A DNA stretch of 64,000 bases, taken from contig OX235271.1 of the NCBI GenBank assembly GCA_944472155.2, forward strand, positions 89,417,256 to 89,481,255, written 5' to 3'. Under the pieces are notes generated by a model. It was not told where the DNA came from. It did no database searches and was given only the letters and a program-made list of their open reading frames with translations. This DNA is from Trichobilharzia szidati. Its lineage: Eukaryota > Platyhelminthes > Trematoda > Strigeidida > Schistosomatidae. The position numbers and the translations under genes were made by a program. The stretch's first letter is position 1; each line of letters opens with the position of its first letter. Below are positions 49,501 to 58,200 of this stretch, piece by piece.

Positions 49501-51816
49501 AGTAAATATCAGGGCACAAGAAAATACATGCATTGAAATAAACGGTGAATTAATAGAGCAAGGAAAAACAATTCGCCGGGACACCTCTGCTGAAATCTAA
49601 AAGCGGAAGAATACCAATAAGACATAAAAAAAACAACCAAAATAAAATTCCAAGGAGAAATCAAACATAGAAGGAGACACCTGAGATAGTCTTAACATCA
49701 ACAGTTAGTTATTCACGCCTCCATCATCGCATCATTGCATACACTTGATTTCCAGTAGTGCTGAATAATGTTCCACTCGGTTGATTTGAGAACTCATTGA
49801 GAACATTCGACATATATATTGACTTCAGTCCCCTGATTTTGTCTCTTTCTTGTTTTTCAGAGGGATATCGACGTGTTCGCCAACCAGGTAGGTGGTTTGT
49901 TTTCTCCTCAGTGAAATGTATCATTCCTCCGATTTCAATGTGATTGTGCGTTTGAGAGTTGTGCATAGTTGTAGAAGAGAGAGTGAGAATATGCGAATAC
50001 ATTTAGGATTGGATGCAGATGCAATCAACAGGCAGGCAGAGAGACAGTCAGACTCTCATTTCACTCGTGGTTGTGTGTGTTTATCCGATTGAATTATTGT
50101 TTACGTTTGTCTTGTGTGTGTGTGCGTGTGTGTTCGTGTATGTGAGTGAGTGAGTAAACTGAGTGAGGACGAGCATGTGTTCGCCTTAGAATTGAGCTCA
50201 CTGTGACATTCAGCAGTATCCACAGCATGTACTTGTTTACTGTGATTCAATCTGCGATTTCCATTCCCTCACAAGCTGAAATTCTCATTCCGATTAATCG
50301 AATTGTCTTTCTCACTTCTCCATTTGACAGTTGACATTTTGCCAGTAATCGCGGTTCCTCAACGATTTCCACAACGCAGTAAGTCATTGGTTTTCCAGTC
50401 AATCAAGTGTTTTCTTTTCATTTCGGTGTTTTCATGTCGATATCTGAGTAAATGCATAAATACGCCAGTTAACCGACAGGTTAGATAACAATCTGGTTCA
50501 CGTGCTTCGAATTGATCGAGATTCTCGCATGTGTTTGTTGACATTGAACTCGCTGAAGTATTGATATGGATGTGGATGTTGTGAGACAGTGTCTGCATTC
50601 ATTTGAAATTTGTTTGTGTATACTGTAACTGATTTGTGAGAAATTCCGAAAGGATACCCGACTTCTGCATGTTTTGTAGGAAAGGAATGAAATCCATAAT
50701 CGGATGTGATTGATGACTAGGACATCTAGAGTCTCACTGATTGTATCCGTTGTCATATTCATGTCAGCTGTTTGCACTTATCACTTACACGCAGGACATG
50801 GACGGCGAATTCGAATTCCGTAGAATCACACCGGAGGCGTTTAGTGTATTCACCACCTACACTGAGTCTTCATCTGTCCATATACACGTTAGTCAACACA
50901 CACACAGACACAAATGTACTCACACCATGAGGCATTCTGAACAAAGGTGGGCTGAGGGAAGGAAGACAGATTGGAAGTCAGATGTTCAGTATTGATTGAC
51001 TGATTGATTGATTGATTACATTGTCTGACAACTAACTGATTGAATGTCTGCAATTTCTGTGTCTTTCTGCAGGACCAGTTTATGAGAAATTCGCTGTTCA
51101 CAGGAGAGCTGGAAGACGTAAGTCACATTCATCGACAATCCAGTGCATTACATCACTTCCAATTTATTTCAATTCACTGACATTTAATTGTGCTTCTCTC
51201 AATTTACTTTCATCTCATTAATATCGTCTCATTATTCACTTCAGTACTCTTCATTCTTCACTAAGTCGCCACCAGTTTATGACTAGAATCAGGAGTCCTG
51301 TCATTTTTTCGGTGGAGACTGAATTCTATCAATCAATTTTGTCCATGGTTTCCTTCCGGTCGTGATTCCATCAATTCGTTTTTTTCATTTTATTTTATTT
51401 TTTTTTCTCAGGATATCCAGTAGTTCATATTTCCAGACACATCAATAGACGTAAGTCGCACATTCAATTGGCATGCCAAGTAACTCACTCCTTTTGGTGA
51501 TTATGATGCCTTCTGTCTTCTGGAAATTAAATTATCCTTCGTTTATTTATATTCTTAACTTTTCAAACTGAATAATTTATATATCCCTATAACTTATTCA
51601 AAATAAGAATAATTAATGTGAACATATGTTTTCAACAAACAATTTACAACTGTACAGACTGAAGAGGGAGGGACTGAGAACAATGGTGCCCTTTAATTAT
51701 TCTTGTTTTTGAACTGTACTTTCCCTAAGGCAAAGTAGGAATAAATGTGACAGAGTCTCTTTTTTGCAGAAGTCGAAGAGTTTCTTAATCTACACTCAGA
51801 ATGTATTCAGGCCTGA
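28499..51816 (+). CDS. Micro-exon gene (MEG) for a secreted Thr-rich, mucin-like protein; full exon model
   Basis: Exons: 28499-28513, 28560-28617, 29803-29844, 31083-31109, 31928-31960, 35822-35854, 36893-36919, 37185-37232, seven Thr exons (38860-38919, 39637-39693, 40412-40471, 41189-41248, 41968-42025, 42747-42803, 43515-43571), 44910-44954, 45675-45701, 47060-47107, 48845-48892, 49861-49887, 50331-50378, 51073-51117, 51412-51450 and 51770-51816. Intron 1 is phase 0 and all later introns are phase 1. Every internal exon from 29803 on is a multiple of 3, except the fifth Thr exon (58 bp). Leaving that one out, the sum is 1008 bp: 335 codons and a stop. Layout: signal peptide (1-16), charged region (17-94), Thr/Pro tract (95-211), Arg/Pro-rich tail with repeats (212-335) and a Cys near the end. 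Schistosome MEG products are secreted, often from the oesophageal gland or tegument, and Thr tracts suggest O-glycosylation. The specific MEG family is not identified. Confidence 0.85.
28514..28559 (+). other. 46-bp mini-intron inside the signal peptide
   Basis: Starts gtaagt, ends tttctttaaag. It is far smaller than the other introns of this gene (about 0.3-3.9 kb). Very short 5' introns are known in schistosome genes. Confidence 0.75.
28560..28617 (+). CDS. MEG exon 2: signal peptide core, 58 bp
   Basis: Continues the signal peptide with ILGLAVFIHCC, then DSKVLCKD; donor gtaagt. Length 58 moves the intron phase from 0 to 1, the phase of every later intron. Confidence 0.8.
29152..29395 (+). 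repeat. SINE-2 copy in MEG intron 2
   Basis: tRNA-like head, 'actcctttacctcgttaagccag' body and tail 'ttgaagccctatgttccactggtaacg', with an A-rich end. Confidence 0.8.
29803..29844 (+). CDS. MEG exon 3, 42 bp
   Basis: Acceptor ctcttccag, donor gtaagt. Reads WSDYETDPVVTER in the phase set by exon 2. Confidence 0.82.
30455..30645 (+). repeat. SINE-2b copy in MEG intron 3
   Basis: tRNA-like head ('cggggttcgaatcctgtctgacgcac') and the 2b body ('gatatcaatggtcggcctgc ... tgtgtggaatcaag') with an A-rich end. Confidence 0.78.
31083..31109 (+). CDS. MEG exon 4, 27 bp
   Basis: Acceptor atttcttcag, donor gtaagt. Reads YKIVGRSS with split codons at both ends (Ala, then Arg). Confidence 0.78.
31928..31960 (+). 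CDS. MEG exon 5, 33 bp
   Basis: Acceptor tattcacag, donor gtaagc. Reads ITRKPCRVHK. Confidence 0.78.
32010..32250 (+). repeat. SINE-2 copy in MEG intron 5
   Basis: Complete copy: tRNA-like head ('cagtggcaaaggggtagaatgc ... gggttcgatcaccggcc'), body and RTE-like tail ('gtttgaagccgtatgttccactgagaacg'). About 90% like the copy at 36021. Confidence 0.82.
33470..33717 (+). repeat. Inverted repeat arm (248 bp) beside a Penelope-like fragment
   Basis: Reverse-complement partner of 34247-34494, with very few differences. It lies in MEG intron 5. The ORF inside (FRTKFIVHNHINYNH) is a shadow repeated in the other arm. Confidence 0.88.
33760..34190 (-). mobile_element. Penelope-like GIY-YIG endonuclease fragment
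   Basis: On the minus strand: VVIPYKEGTSVTLRRILNKA, then 'GIKVAFKPTNSIRNMLCRL' and 'LIPYNDCQVKYIGQSSRT'. This is the linker and endonuclease of a Penelope-like element, a family distinct from the two others in the window. It is enclosed by the inverted arms. Confidence 0.72.
34247..34494 (-). repeat. Inverted repeat arm (248 bp), partner of 33470-33717
   Basis: Together the arms enclose the Penelope-like fragment. They are probably head-to-head partial ends of that element. Confidence 0.88.
34747..34770 (+). CDS. Candidate extra MEG micro-exon, 24 bp
   Basis: Between atcaag and a strong donor gtaagt. Phase 1 in and out; reads KKVKKIC with a split Lys at each end. It fits the frame between exons 5 and 6 and their Lys-rich character, but the acceptor tract is poor. 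Confidence 0.38.
35340..35412. repeat. Dispersed repeat plus (TA)n
   Basis: 'attgtaacagcagaaggcaaggcatggaagccagggtatat' recurs inverted at about 53775-53815. A TA microsatellite follows. Confidence 0.5.
35822..35854 (+). CDS. MEG exon 6, 33 bp
   Basis: Acceptor ctttttatag, donor gtaagt. Reads DSEGDVKIVK. Confidence 0.78.
36021..36240 (+). repeat. SINE-2 copy in MEG intron 6
   Basis: Head 'cggcacagaggtagattgctc ... gggtttgatcaccggcc', body 'ctttacctcgccaagccag' and tail 'gtttgaagccctatgttccactgag'. It begins at the end of a (TA)n tract. Confidence 0.8.
36380..36690 (-). repeat. SINE-1 copy in MEG intron 6
   Basis: On the minus strand the tRNA-like head 'gaggctgaatgttccgcgagctcgccttgtaaactgaagggcctgggtttaattcc' is readable, with the SINE-1 upstream extension. 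Confidence 0.62.
36893..36919 (+). CDS. MEG exon 7, 27 bp
   Basis: Acceptor aaaatttag, donor gtatgt. Reads IRWRKIKK, strongly basic. Confidence 0.7.
37185..37232 (+). CDS. MEG exon 8, 48 bp
   Basis: Acceptor gttgtag, donor gtgagt. Reads QESTQKPTTTKASVR. The 'PTTTKA' core resembles the Thr exons that follow, so exon 8 may be their ancestor or a diverged sister. Confidence 0.78.
37300..38525. other. A-rich intron segment
   Basis: Strong A excess on the + strand. A 98-codon Lys/Ser/Asn-rich open frame (38167-38463) has no recognisable family and is probably a product of composition. Confidence 0.35.
38713..38733 (+). CDS. Candidate second micro-exon of the repeat unit, 21 bp
   Basis: In every unit 'ctttctgtag' is followed by 21 bp in the right phase (SRDPSP with split codons at both ends) and then gtgaac. 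It would precede each Thr exon. The donor is weak, so it may not be used. Equivalent copies lie about 147 bp upstream of each Thr exon. Confidence 0.3.
38860..38919 (+). CDS. MEG Thr exon, copy 1 (60 bp)
   Basis: Acceptor tcttcacag, donor gtgagt. Reads TTVPPTTTTKATTTTTPVP with a split codon at each end. Confidence 0.85.
39637..39693 (+). CDS. MEG Thr exon, copy 2 (57 bp)
   Basis: As copy 1 but one Thr codon shorter (TTVPPTTTTKATTTTPVP). Confidence 0.85.
40412..40471 (+). CDS. MEG Thr exon, copy 3 (60 bp)
   Basis: Same sequence as copy 1. Confidence 0.85.
41189..41248 (+). CDS. MEG Thr exon, copy 4 (60 bp)
   Basis: Same sequence as copy 1. Confidence 0.85.
41968..42025 (+). pseudogene. MEG Thr exon, copy 5 (58 bp, frameshifted)
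   Basis: The ACG run differs, so the exon is 58 bp, not a multiple of 3. If included, copies 6 and 7 are read in another frame and a TAG is met in the exon at 44910. Splice sites are intact. It must be skipped, be non-functional, or be an assembly error. Confidence 0.75.
42747..42803 (+). CDS. MEG Thr exon, copy 6 (57 bp)
   Basis: Same as copy 2. Confidence 0.85.
43515..43571 (+). CDS. MEG Thr exon, copy 7 (57 bp)
   Basis: Same as copy 2. It lies in the most diverged, truncated unit. Confidence 0.85.
43735..44565 (-). mobile_element. RTE-clade LINE endonuclease remnant next to the array
   Basis: On the minus strand, decayed endonuclease motifs appear in order: YGIKVLGICESRWNGCG (about 44515-44465), 'VIYSGL', 'NSKGRKVTIIQCYA' (about 44260-44220), 'NGELSL.FCAFND', then 'VAIWITAEGHIKNQIYFTSI' (about 43990-43930), comparable to 'KATWISPDH.TENQIDHI' of RTE proteins. 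Many stops are present. It lies in the intron between Thr copy 7 and exon 10. Confidence 0.68.
44910..44954 (+). CDS. MEG exon 10, 45 bp
   Basis: Acceptor ttattacag, donor gtaagt. Reads PATRKFVPRRPFRR. It resembles exon 16 in length, end (GAAGAC) and donor context. Confidence 0.8.
45399..45614 (+). other. Unassigned open frame of coding-like composition
   Basis: 71 codons with no ATG start, on the MEG-gene strand, containing KKASLEIIAKERNTLAEEKL and DKENVPLLPGRMKF. Balanced composition without low complexity suggests a fragment of a once-coding sequence, perhaps a retrocopy. It is not in frame with the MEG. Confidence 0.22.
45675..45701 (+). CDS. MEG exon 11, 27 bp
   Basis: Acceptor tttttccag, donor gtatgt. 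Reads RYGPYPQP, with split Pro at the start. Confidence 0.78.
47060..47107 (+). CDS. MEG exon 12, 48 bp
   Basis: Acceptor catttgacag, donor gtgagt. Reads DFVPVVAIPQPVIQP. Clear paralogue of exon 15, including the acceptor sequence. Confidence 0.82.
47494..47511 (+). CDS. Candidate extra MEG micro-exon, 18 bp
   Basis: Strong acceptor (ttctattctttacag) and a fair donor (gtatat). Phase 1; would read RLYSLN between exons 12 and 13. Confidence 0.33.
48845..48892 (+). CDS. MEG exon 13, 48 bp
   Basis: Acceptor ctttctttcacag, donor gtgagt. Reads HIMPRISFHRYDSGS. Confidence 0.8.
48905..49700. other. A-rich intron, nothing recognised
   Basis: Strong A excess on the + strand, similar in style to 37300-38525. 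No coding frame. Confidence 0.4.
49861..49887 (+). CDS. MEG exon 14, 27 bp
   Basis: Acceptor cttgtttttcag, donor gtaggt. Reads GYRRVRQP. Probable paralogue of exon 11. Confidence 0.78.
50100..50160 (+). repeat. (TG)n / (GTGA)n simple repeat
   Basis: TG-rich run followed by GAGTGAGTGAG in the intron after exon 14. Confidence 0.7.
50331..50378 (+). CDS. MEG exon 15, 48 bp
   Basis: Acceptor catttgacag, donor gtaagt. Reads DILPVIAVPQRFPQR. Paralogue of exon 12. Confidence 0.82.
51073..51117 (+). CDS. MEG exon 16, 45 bp
   Basis: Acceptor ctttctgcag, donor gtaagt. Reads PVYEKFAVHRRAGR. Paralogue of exon 10. A (GATT)n repeat lies just upstream. Confidence 0.8.
51412..51450 (+). CDS. MEG exon 17, 39 bp
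   Basis: Long T-rich tract and ctcag acceptor, donor gtaagt. Reads YPVVHISRHINR. Confidence 0.8.
51770..51816 (+). CDS. MEG terminal exon 18 with stop
   Basis: Acceptor cttttttgcag. Reads VEEFLNLHSECIQA, then TGA at 51814-51816. The acidic, Cys-containing end differs from the basic exons before it. No AATAAA follows closely; the next is at 53511. Confidence 0.75.
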
Positions 51817-52025
51817 AGCCGTATGTTCGACTTGGAGATCAAATGATTGAAAAAGCTGAAGATTTAGTCAGAGATTATTTTCATATCACAAGCTTATTAG
51901 AATGGTATTTAGATTCAGGTTACTATGTTGATTCAATCATTCTCCTCTTTGACAAACAGACAAGCCTCAGTAGTTCCAATGCAAAGTGTTTTGAGCAAAT
52001 TATACATGAATATATTTATTACTGA
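51801..52025 (+). other. 74-codon ORF overlapping the MEG stop codon
   Basis: Starts at an ATG inside the MEG terminal exon in another frame. Balanced composition (YVRLGDQMIEKAEDLVRDYF, then 'SLLEWYLDSGYYVDSIILLF'). It could be a chance ORF, a fragment of another gene, or a downstream ORF of the mRNA. No family recognised. Confidence 0.28.
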
Positions 52026-52604
52026 ATACGCTTTCTCTTTGCTTATCTTCTGTAGCTTCTGTAAGTTTCAACTTTCCAAAATGTGTATCTGTTAGTATTC
52101 TAGAATTCACCTAAAATTCAGGATACCGCATTTTAAGGTTTGAGTTTACGTTCATTTTGTATGATTTTGTTAATTATTTTGTGTTTTACAGCCTAAATTA
52201 TGTTTTGATAATTTGATATTTGAAGTGCTTGATTTTATTTCATTTAGAGACGTTTTTCCAAACCCCTTTCCTTATTCTGGTCATGGTAATGTTCTGTCTA
52301 GTTGATTTCATTTCACTTTAGCTTATCTTTGCTTTCACCGTCGTAATTTTAATTTCTGACATTACCTGACCCAATTCCAATCTCTTGATACTAATTCACC
52401 TGCTTAATAATGTTTTTGTAATTCTGTAATTCACCTACATCAACTCAGTTCCTTCAGATATTATATTTAGTTATTCTATCCATAGGTCTACCAGCAGAGC
52501 AATCTTCAGTACCGCTTAACACAATTTCATGTAATACAAGTTTGTTTCGTCGTCAGTTAGAAAACTATTGAAAATTAATTTCCAAGAGTATTTTTGTGAG
52601 GAAA

Positions 52605-52950
52605 ATCATTCTGATGCTCGCTAGTGACCGGCTGTAGCTCGAAGTTGCCTGGAATTCTCGGAAGAAATCTTGACCAGTGGAGTCCAGCCGGTTGAGAGTG
52701 AGGACAAATGCTCGCCAATGAAACTGGCTAGTGCGAGTCGGCCAATTATCATGCAAAAGAAGTTGGATATCATAGACCACTGAGTCAGGCCACAGCTTGC
52801 CTTGTAACTGCAAGTTCCTAGGTTCAAACGCCAGTCGGTGAGTGCTGCCAATGAGTCCCAAACCAGGACGAAACATTCATCCAGTACTCACTGGTTTTCA
52901 TTGGTTCTCTGACTGATATCAATCCGTGATCAAACTTGAGACAAACTAAG
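52605..52950 (+). repeat. SINE-1 copy with hammerhead-like core
   Basis: Long version with upstream extension, tRNA-like head ('aggttcaaacgcc') and core CCAATGAGTCC-CAAACCA-GGACGAAAC at about 52848-52874. It would lie in the MEG 3' UTR if polyadenylation is at 53511. Confidence 0.72.
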
Positions 52951-53510
52951 AACTTTTTTCATTTAAGTGAGTGTTAGTTACACTGAAAAGAGACTTTTTA
53001 AGTGTACAAATGCCATAGTATCTTCCAGTGGCATAAACTAAGTACTGCAATCCGTTTTATTTTGTTTCTTTGGTAAGTGTTTGATTTTCTCTAAGTTTCA
53101 GTATTTGGTTATGACTGTTTTATCACCAGACTTTTCGCAGTCTTCAGCACCTATCACTTTCCTATTGGGAACAGCAAACATTTTGCACAAATCTGTTTTG
53201 GTATTTCGAAGTTTGTTTCCTTATTTACTTAATAACAAACATCCGATGATAAATTTCTTAGTGATGCATACTTTTCCAAATAACTTTTAGAAGGAACGAC
53301 ATTCAGGAACTCATGTATTCTATCAGTCATTAAACAAGGTTAGTCGTCTACCTACTATGCAAACAGTACCTGATTAGTTAATGGATGAAAGTTTGAAGTT
53401 ATTAACTGTAAACATTTGTAAAGTTAATTTTGGTCATTTAGTTACTTGTGCATGGAGTTCCAATCTCTATGTTCCTGAAGTTTTTTTTATTTTGATGTAC
53501 TTATTACCTC

Positions 53511-53516
53511 AATAAA
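53511..53516 (+). terminator. Candidate polyadenylation signal of the MEG
   Basis: First AATAAA on the + strand after the stop codon, 1.7 kb away. A nearer non-canonical signal (for example AATATA at about 52010) is just as possible. Confidence 0.28.
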
Positions 53517-53519
53517 AAC

Positions 53520-55050
53520 TGTGATATATGTAGTATTCATCACTTCATCGATAGTGTGGTTGTGTGATATAGACAATGTGTTCCAACGGAATATTATTCT
53601 CACATATTCCTACAGTTCAACACCGCATTAGCAACAGAACTGAATAATATTTGTATTTGAACAATCTATTTCACATCGTTTAATGTAAACCAAAATGACA
53701 CGCTCAGTGACTGGTTAAAGAATAGTAAACTGTATATGTATATATATAAATAGTGGTATGATCACTTGAAAATATACCTTGGCTTCCGTGTCTTGCTTTC
53801 TGCTGTTACAATAGAATATAAAATACTGGCCATTATTACTGCGGCTATTAGAGATATTCATACTTTATCACCATGTGTAGTATGAGATAAACTTATACTG
53901 TCCTGAATTATATTCCAGTATATTGCTCAAATTTCACTATTACAGTGATATTCATCGCCTTATTCATAACCAGAATGACAGTCTTTCCAAGGATAACGCC
54001 AGTAAAATGCTGATTTGAAAGTGAAAGTAAATCATTGAAGTGGATTGTAACTAGACACTACAGAAGTTCAATAATTCTCATTTTATGGTTTTTATAGCAT
54101 AGTTTATTATTCACAGTCATATTACAGTAAATAGTAATGTCTGAAGAAGTACTGTCACTGCTTATTTAAGATGTGAGTATTTTGAAAAACATCATCACTG
54201 TATAGCGTTTCACTGTTATGTGACGATTTCGATAAGAACTGCGCTTTAATTTACAAATCGTCTTTATGAAAATTACGAAATGCATAGCACTTAAATTAGC
54301 TCATCAAGCAGTAAGACAGTGAGTGACATTTCATCGACAATAATCAGAAAACATTTTTGAAAGGACAGTGAAACCTGAATCAGTCGACACTTTCGTGAAT
54401 GTTTGTTTAGATTAAACATGCTCACCTGATCTCCATGAAACGTATTAAAGGTGGAATTTATTTATTTTAAGGAATGACTGCTTATAATCAGTACTGCTAA
54501 GTCAAAGTATTTCAGAGTAAATGATATGGTATATTGACTGTAACATAATGCTTACCAAATTCATAGAAATCAGTGATACAACTGAAGAAGGCAAAACGGT
54601 GTAATGCGAAGAGGGAATTGTTTATGTAACACGAGATTTAAAAGTAAAATATTTTGAAAAATCTTAAAGTCACAGTTCACTTATTCTCTCATGAACGCCA
54701 TCAGCAAGTCTGGGTGTATACCGAATTCGGGATATGTGAAAATTTCAAATGCAAGAGAGCTATCCACCGAAATATTACTTTATAATCCTGTGGTGATATC
54801 TGCCTGCAAGCCGAAATTGTAGACAACTGTTCACGTGAATATTACGTCCCGAATCAGGGTCATAAAATAACAATAACAAACACTAACCTTGAAGACCTCA
54901 CTAACAAATCATAGTGGACTTAACGTGTGCAATTGAATTATAGTAAAACTTTGACAGTTATTTAGAACACTGAATACTATAATTCATTATTAGGACAACA
55001 GTATGTTTTCTAAAATGATAAATAAACTTCAGAAAAGATGTAAACACTAG
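53520..55050. other. No exon recognised upstream of family B copy 2
   Basis: The 5' exons of family B copy 2 should lie here or further left, but no convincing phase-0 micro-exon was found. A short dispersed repeat at about 53775-53815 is the inverse of one at 35340. Confidence 0.4.
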
Positions 55051-55204
55051 AACATTCGTGACAGTGAATGTTCAATAGATGTTTTATCGAGAACTAAGGA
55101 CAAACATCTTGATGCTATTTTATATGAGCTATGAACTAGATTTGACTGAATACTTCCATATAAGTCTACATACATCTACTTTACACCGTATTTTCAATTT
55201 TCAG

Positions 55205-55255
55205 ATACACGTGCAACCAGCAAACCCTGAGGAAGAATATAAGAATACAAGAAAG
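55205..55255 (+). CDS. Family B copy 2 micro-exon, 51 bp
   Basis: Acceptor ttttcag, donor gtgggt. Same peptide as 155-205. Confidence 0.72.
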
Positions 55256-58200
55256 GTGGGTGTTTAAAATACTTATTATAGGCCAACATGACATTATATG
55301 TCTAATTTTGTATACACTGTTTAGTTTCGCGAGAGATGTTCGCACAACATGGCGAATAATTTGAATCAGGTTAAGGCAATTCAACTGTAATGGACTTGTT
55401 TCAAAGCTTGATAATCTTACGCTTGACGTAAAGCACAATTCAGAAGATACCACGAATAGAGTAAAGTATTTATCGAGTGGCCTGGTTTTTGTCCTTTTAT
55501 GGCTAGTCAAACTTGAAACATTGTAGCTAACAGATAATGCGTTTCAGCCAGAACCACTGCGTACGCCTAGATGGGTTTTGATTTTTTTATCTCGGAAGTT
55601 GAAGTTTACCTTAACTGAGTATTATAGAAAGGTTTTCAAGTTCTGCATGAGTAAAATAAAAGCACACTCAGTGGTTGTCCAAGCTGAAGCTCTGTTGTAA
55701 GCAGCATTCCTACTATTCCCGAAATGTTTACGAGGTAAATACGCAGAATCAATAAATGAAACAAAAATTGGACAAGCACATGATTTTGTCATTTCGGTCA
55801 AGCTATTTACATAAAATTTTGCATACAAGCACATGTATAGTGATTAAATATTGTTTAAATATTATAATGAATGGACAGTCAAATATTTGTTGCGTAATGG
55901 TTTTGCTTGGCTCAGAGTAGCTAAGAGTAAGAGTTGTCAGTTAGGTAGACCTGCATCCCCAGTAGGTGACAGTGTTCCCACCGAGATTCGAACCCATTAC
56001 TCATCCTTCCAAGCTCTAAGGCGTTGTTTACTTAGGCTACTAGGCAAAGACACTCGCCTCTTCTGCAACGGATACCATTTGTGGTTTCATGATTTCTTTG
56101 GTTTTATTGTTAGCTATTATCGACCACGTAACACCTTGTTAACCACAATGTACCATCAAAAGTATTCGTATTGGGAGTCAGTAAGTCATCAGGCTCCATG
56201 TATTTCAGTCCAACATAATCGATCACTGGGGAATTCAGAATATTAATTTCAACGTGTAACAGCTTCGTTCACTTTTAGTTTCACTAGGATTTTGACCTGA
56301 ATATGTGCACGAATGAAAAAAATGTTAAATCCAAACACACAGATACAATAATATGCCATTAATTGCATCAATCCCAGATAGGAATAGCATTAAAGCACTA
56401 GTCACCAGAAAGAGAAGCAAGTATTAGTAGACTTATCATGTTTTTTCTACATATACGCACATGCACACCTCTTAGATTTCGCTGTAGTGATTGAAGTTAT
56501 CCTGGCCGGTTAGAGTAGGTAGGCGTGTTGTAAATTATTCATAAACAAAATTAAATCGGTCCACTAGAAACTGACTATTTCCTTAACTGGACATCAGTTA
56601 CTAACTGTTGTTTTGACTAGCATTTCATAACCATCATAATAGAAGTGAGGTATTAACATATGTGATTATTATTATTATTGTCACCATAGTATATTGTGCT
56701 CAGACAGCAAGAACGTCCAAAAGCCGTGAGTTCGTTTAAAATTAACAATTTACACTACACTATATTTGAATCACATATGGTTTCTTAACGTGTTCGTATG
56801 AATAACATCTATCTTATATTTTATACACTTTTAACATATTTAACTGTGAAGAGACTAGCGTTCAGTTGTACAGTTTCTTTCCCAGTCATTCTAGATAGTT
56901 ACGAAAGAGCCTCTACTGATTATTGAAGCTTTTGAAAGAACTTAGTGAATATTCCTTATCACTTACACAAAATTGTTTACTCATCTGAAATAAATTAATC
57001 AGATTTTCTTTCACACTAGTCACCTTATTAACATTTCACAATAGGTTTGATTAATCATGGACATTCTGATAGTTGACGATCAAGAAAGCCACTCCTTTTG
57101 TTTTTATTCTTCGAAATTTTGAAGTTTACTTACCAACCCTGAAAGCATTTAGGCGTGTTGCATCTTGTAAAACGCAAATGTTTTTTTCTAAACTACATTC
57201 ATAAATTTCAGTTCTTATGAAATACTACACGCTCTCTAGATAAAGAAACCTTTTTTATATTTTTGACTGAAATCACTTAGTAGACAATAGAAAGCATTAT
57301 GTGCGTTAATTGAAAGTATCGTAATCTACTATTTCATCAATGACATCTCTTTCATAAATAACTACTTGCAGTATGAAAACAAAATTTATTTTTTGTTTAT
57401 AAGTAGAACGTTTTATGACATCAGTAACACTTAATTCTGAGGGTAATACATATGACTCAAGAAATAGTTCCAATAGCTTTGTTTTCTAATTTTCCTACAA
57501 ATATATCTACTGAATGATTCATTCAGAAGAGCTGACATCGGTTAGTGAACCACTGGAAAACCTGTGAGTACTGGACGGCTGTTTCATCTTAGTTTGGGAC
57601 TCTTCACAGTACACACTCACCGGACAAAACAGCTGTCCAGTAATCTCACGTTTTCCAATAATTCTCTAACTGATGTCAGCTTACGATGAAATCCTGTAAC
57701 CAATCAATCAAATTTCTTTAAACCAGCTACTGGACCTATCCATATGGGTAGTTACTTTGGGTACAAAAGGTCGGATGTGAGTACAAATACTCGCCGAAGA
57801 CACTGGCTAGTGGTCGTGATATTTCTTGAATTGGCAGAAGTGAGAATTTATGGACTGGCCATTGGATTGGGTCCAGTGGCTTAATGGTCTACGAGCTAGC
57901 TTGCCTTGTTACCAGAAGGTCCTGGGTTCAAACCATTATGGTTGTTGAGTACCGATGAAGAGTCGCAAACTAGGCTGGCGAAACAGCTGTCCAGTACTCA
58001 CTGGTGGTTTTCCAATGGTTCTCTAACCGATGTCAGCTCATGATGCAATCCTGTAACCAATCAATCAATTCCCTACAAACCAATACTTGAATATCATTCA
58101 GAAGAGTTATCTAAGTAGGTTAACATTATAAGTTTACATGAAGTACATGATAGGAAGAAATAACTGAACTCTCTATAGTAGTTCCTAAGTATTTTACCTG

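Noticed and set aside
28499..51816. Naming the gene as a particular MEG family, for example MEG-4 (10.3)
   Set aside because: The general features would fit, but I cannot confirm identity without a sequence search, so no symbol is given.
52486..52530. Possible 45-bp phase-0 micro-exon (VYQQSNLQYRLTQFH) that could be a 5' exon of family B copy 2
   Set aside because: The donor gtaata is weak and nothing else supports it; no copy 1 counterpart is in the window.
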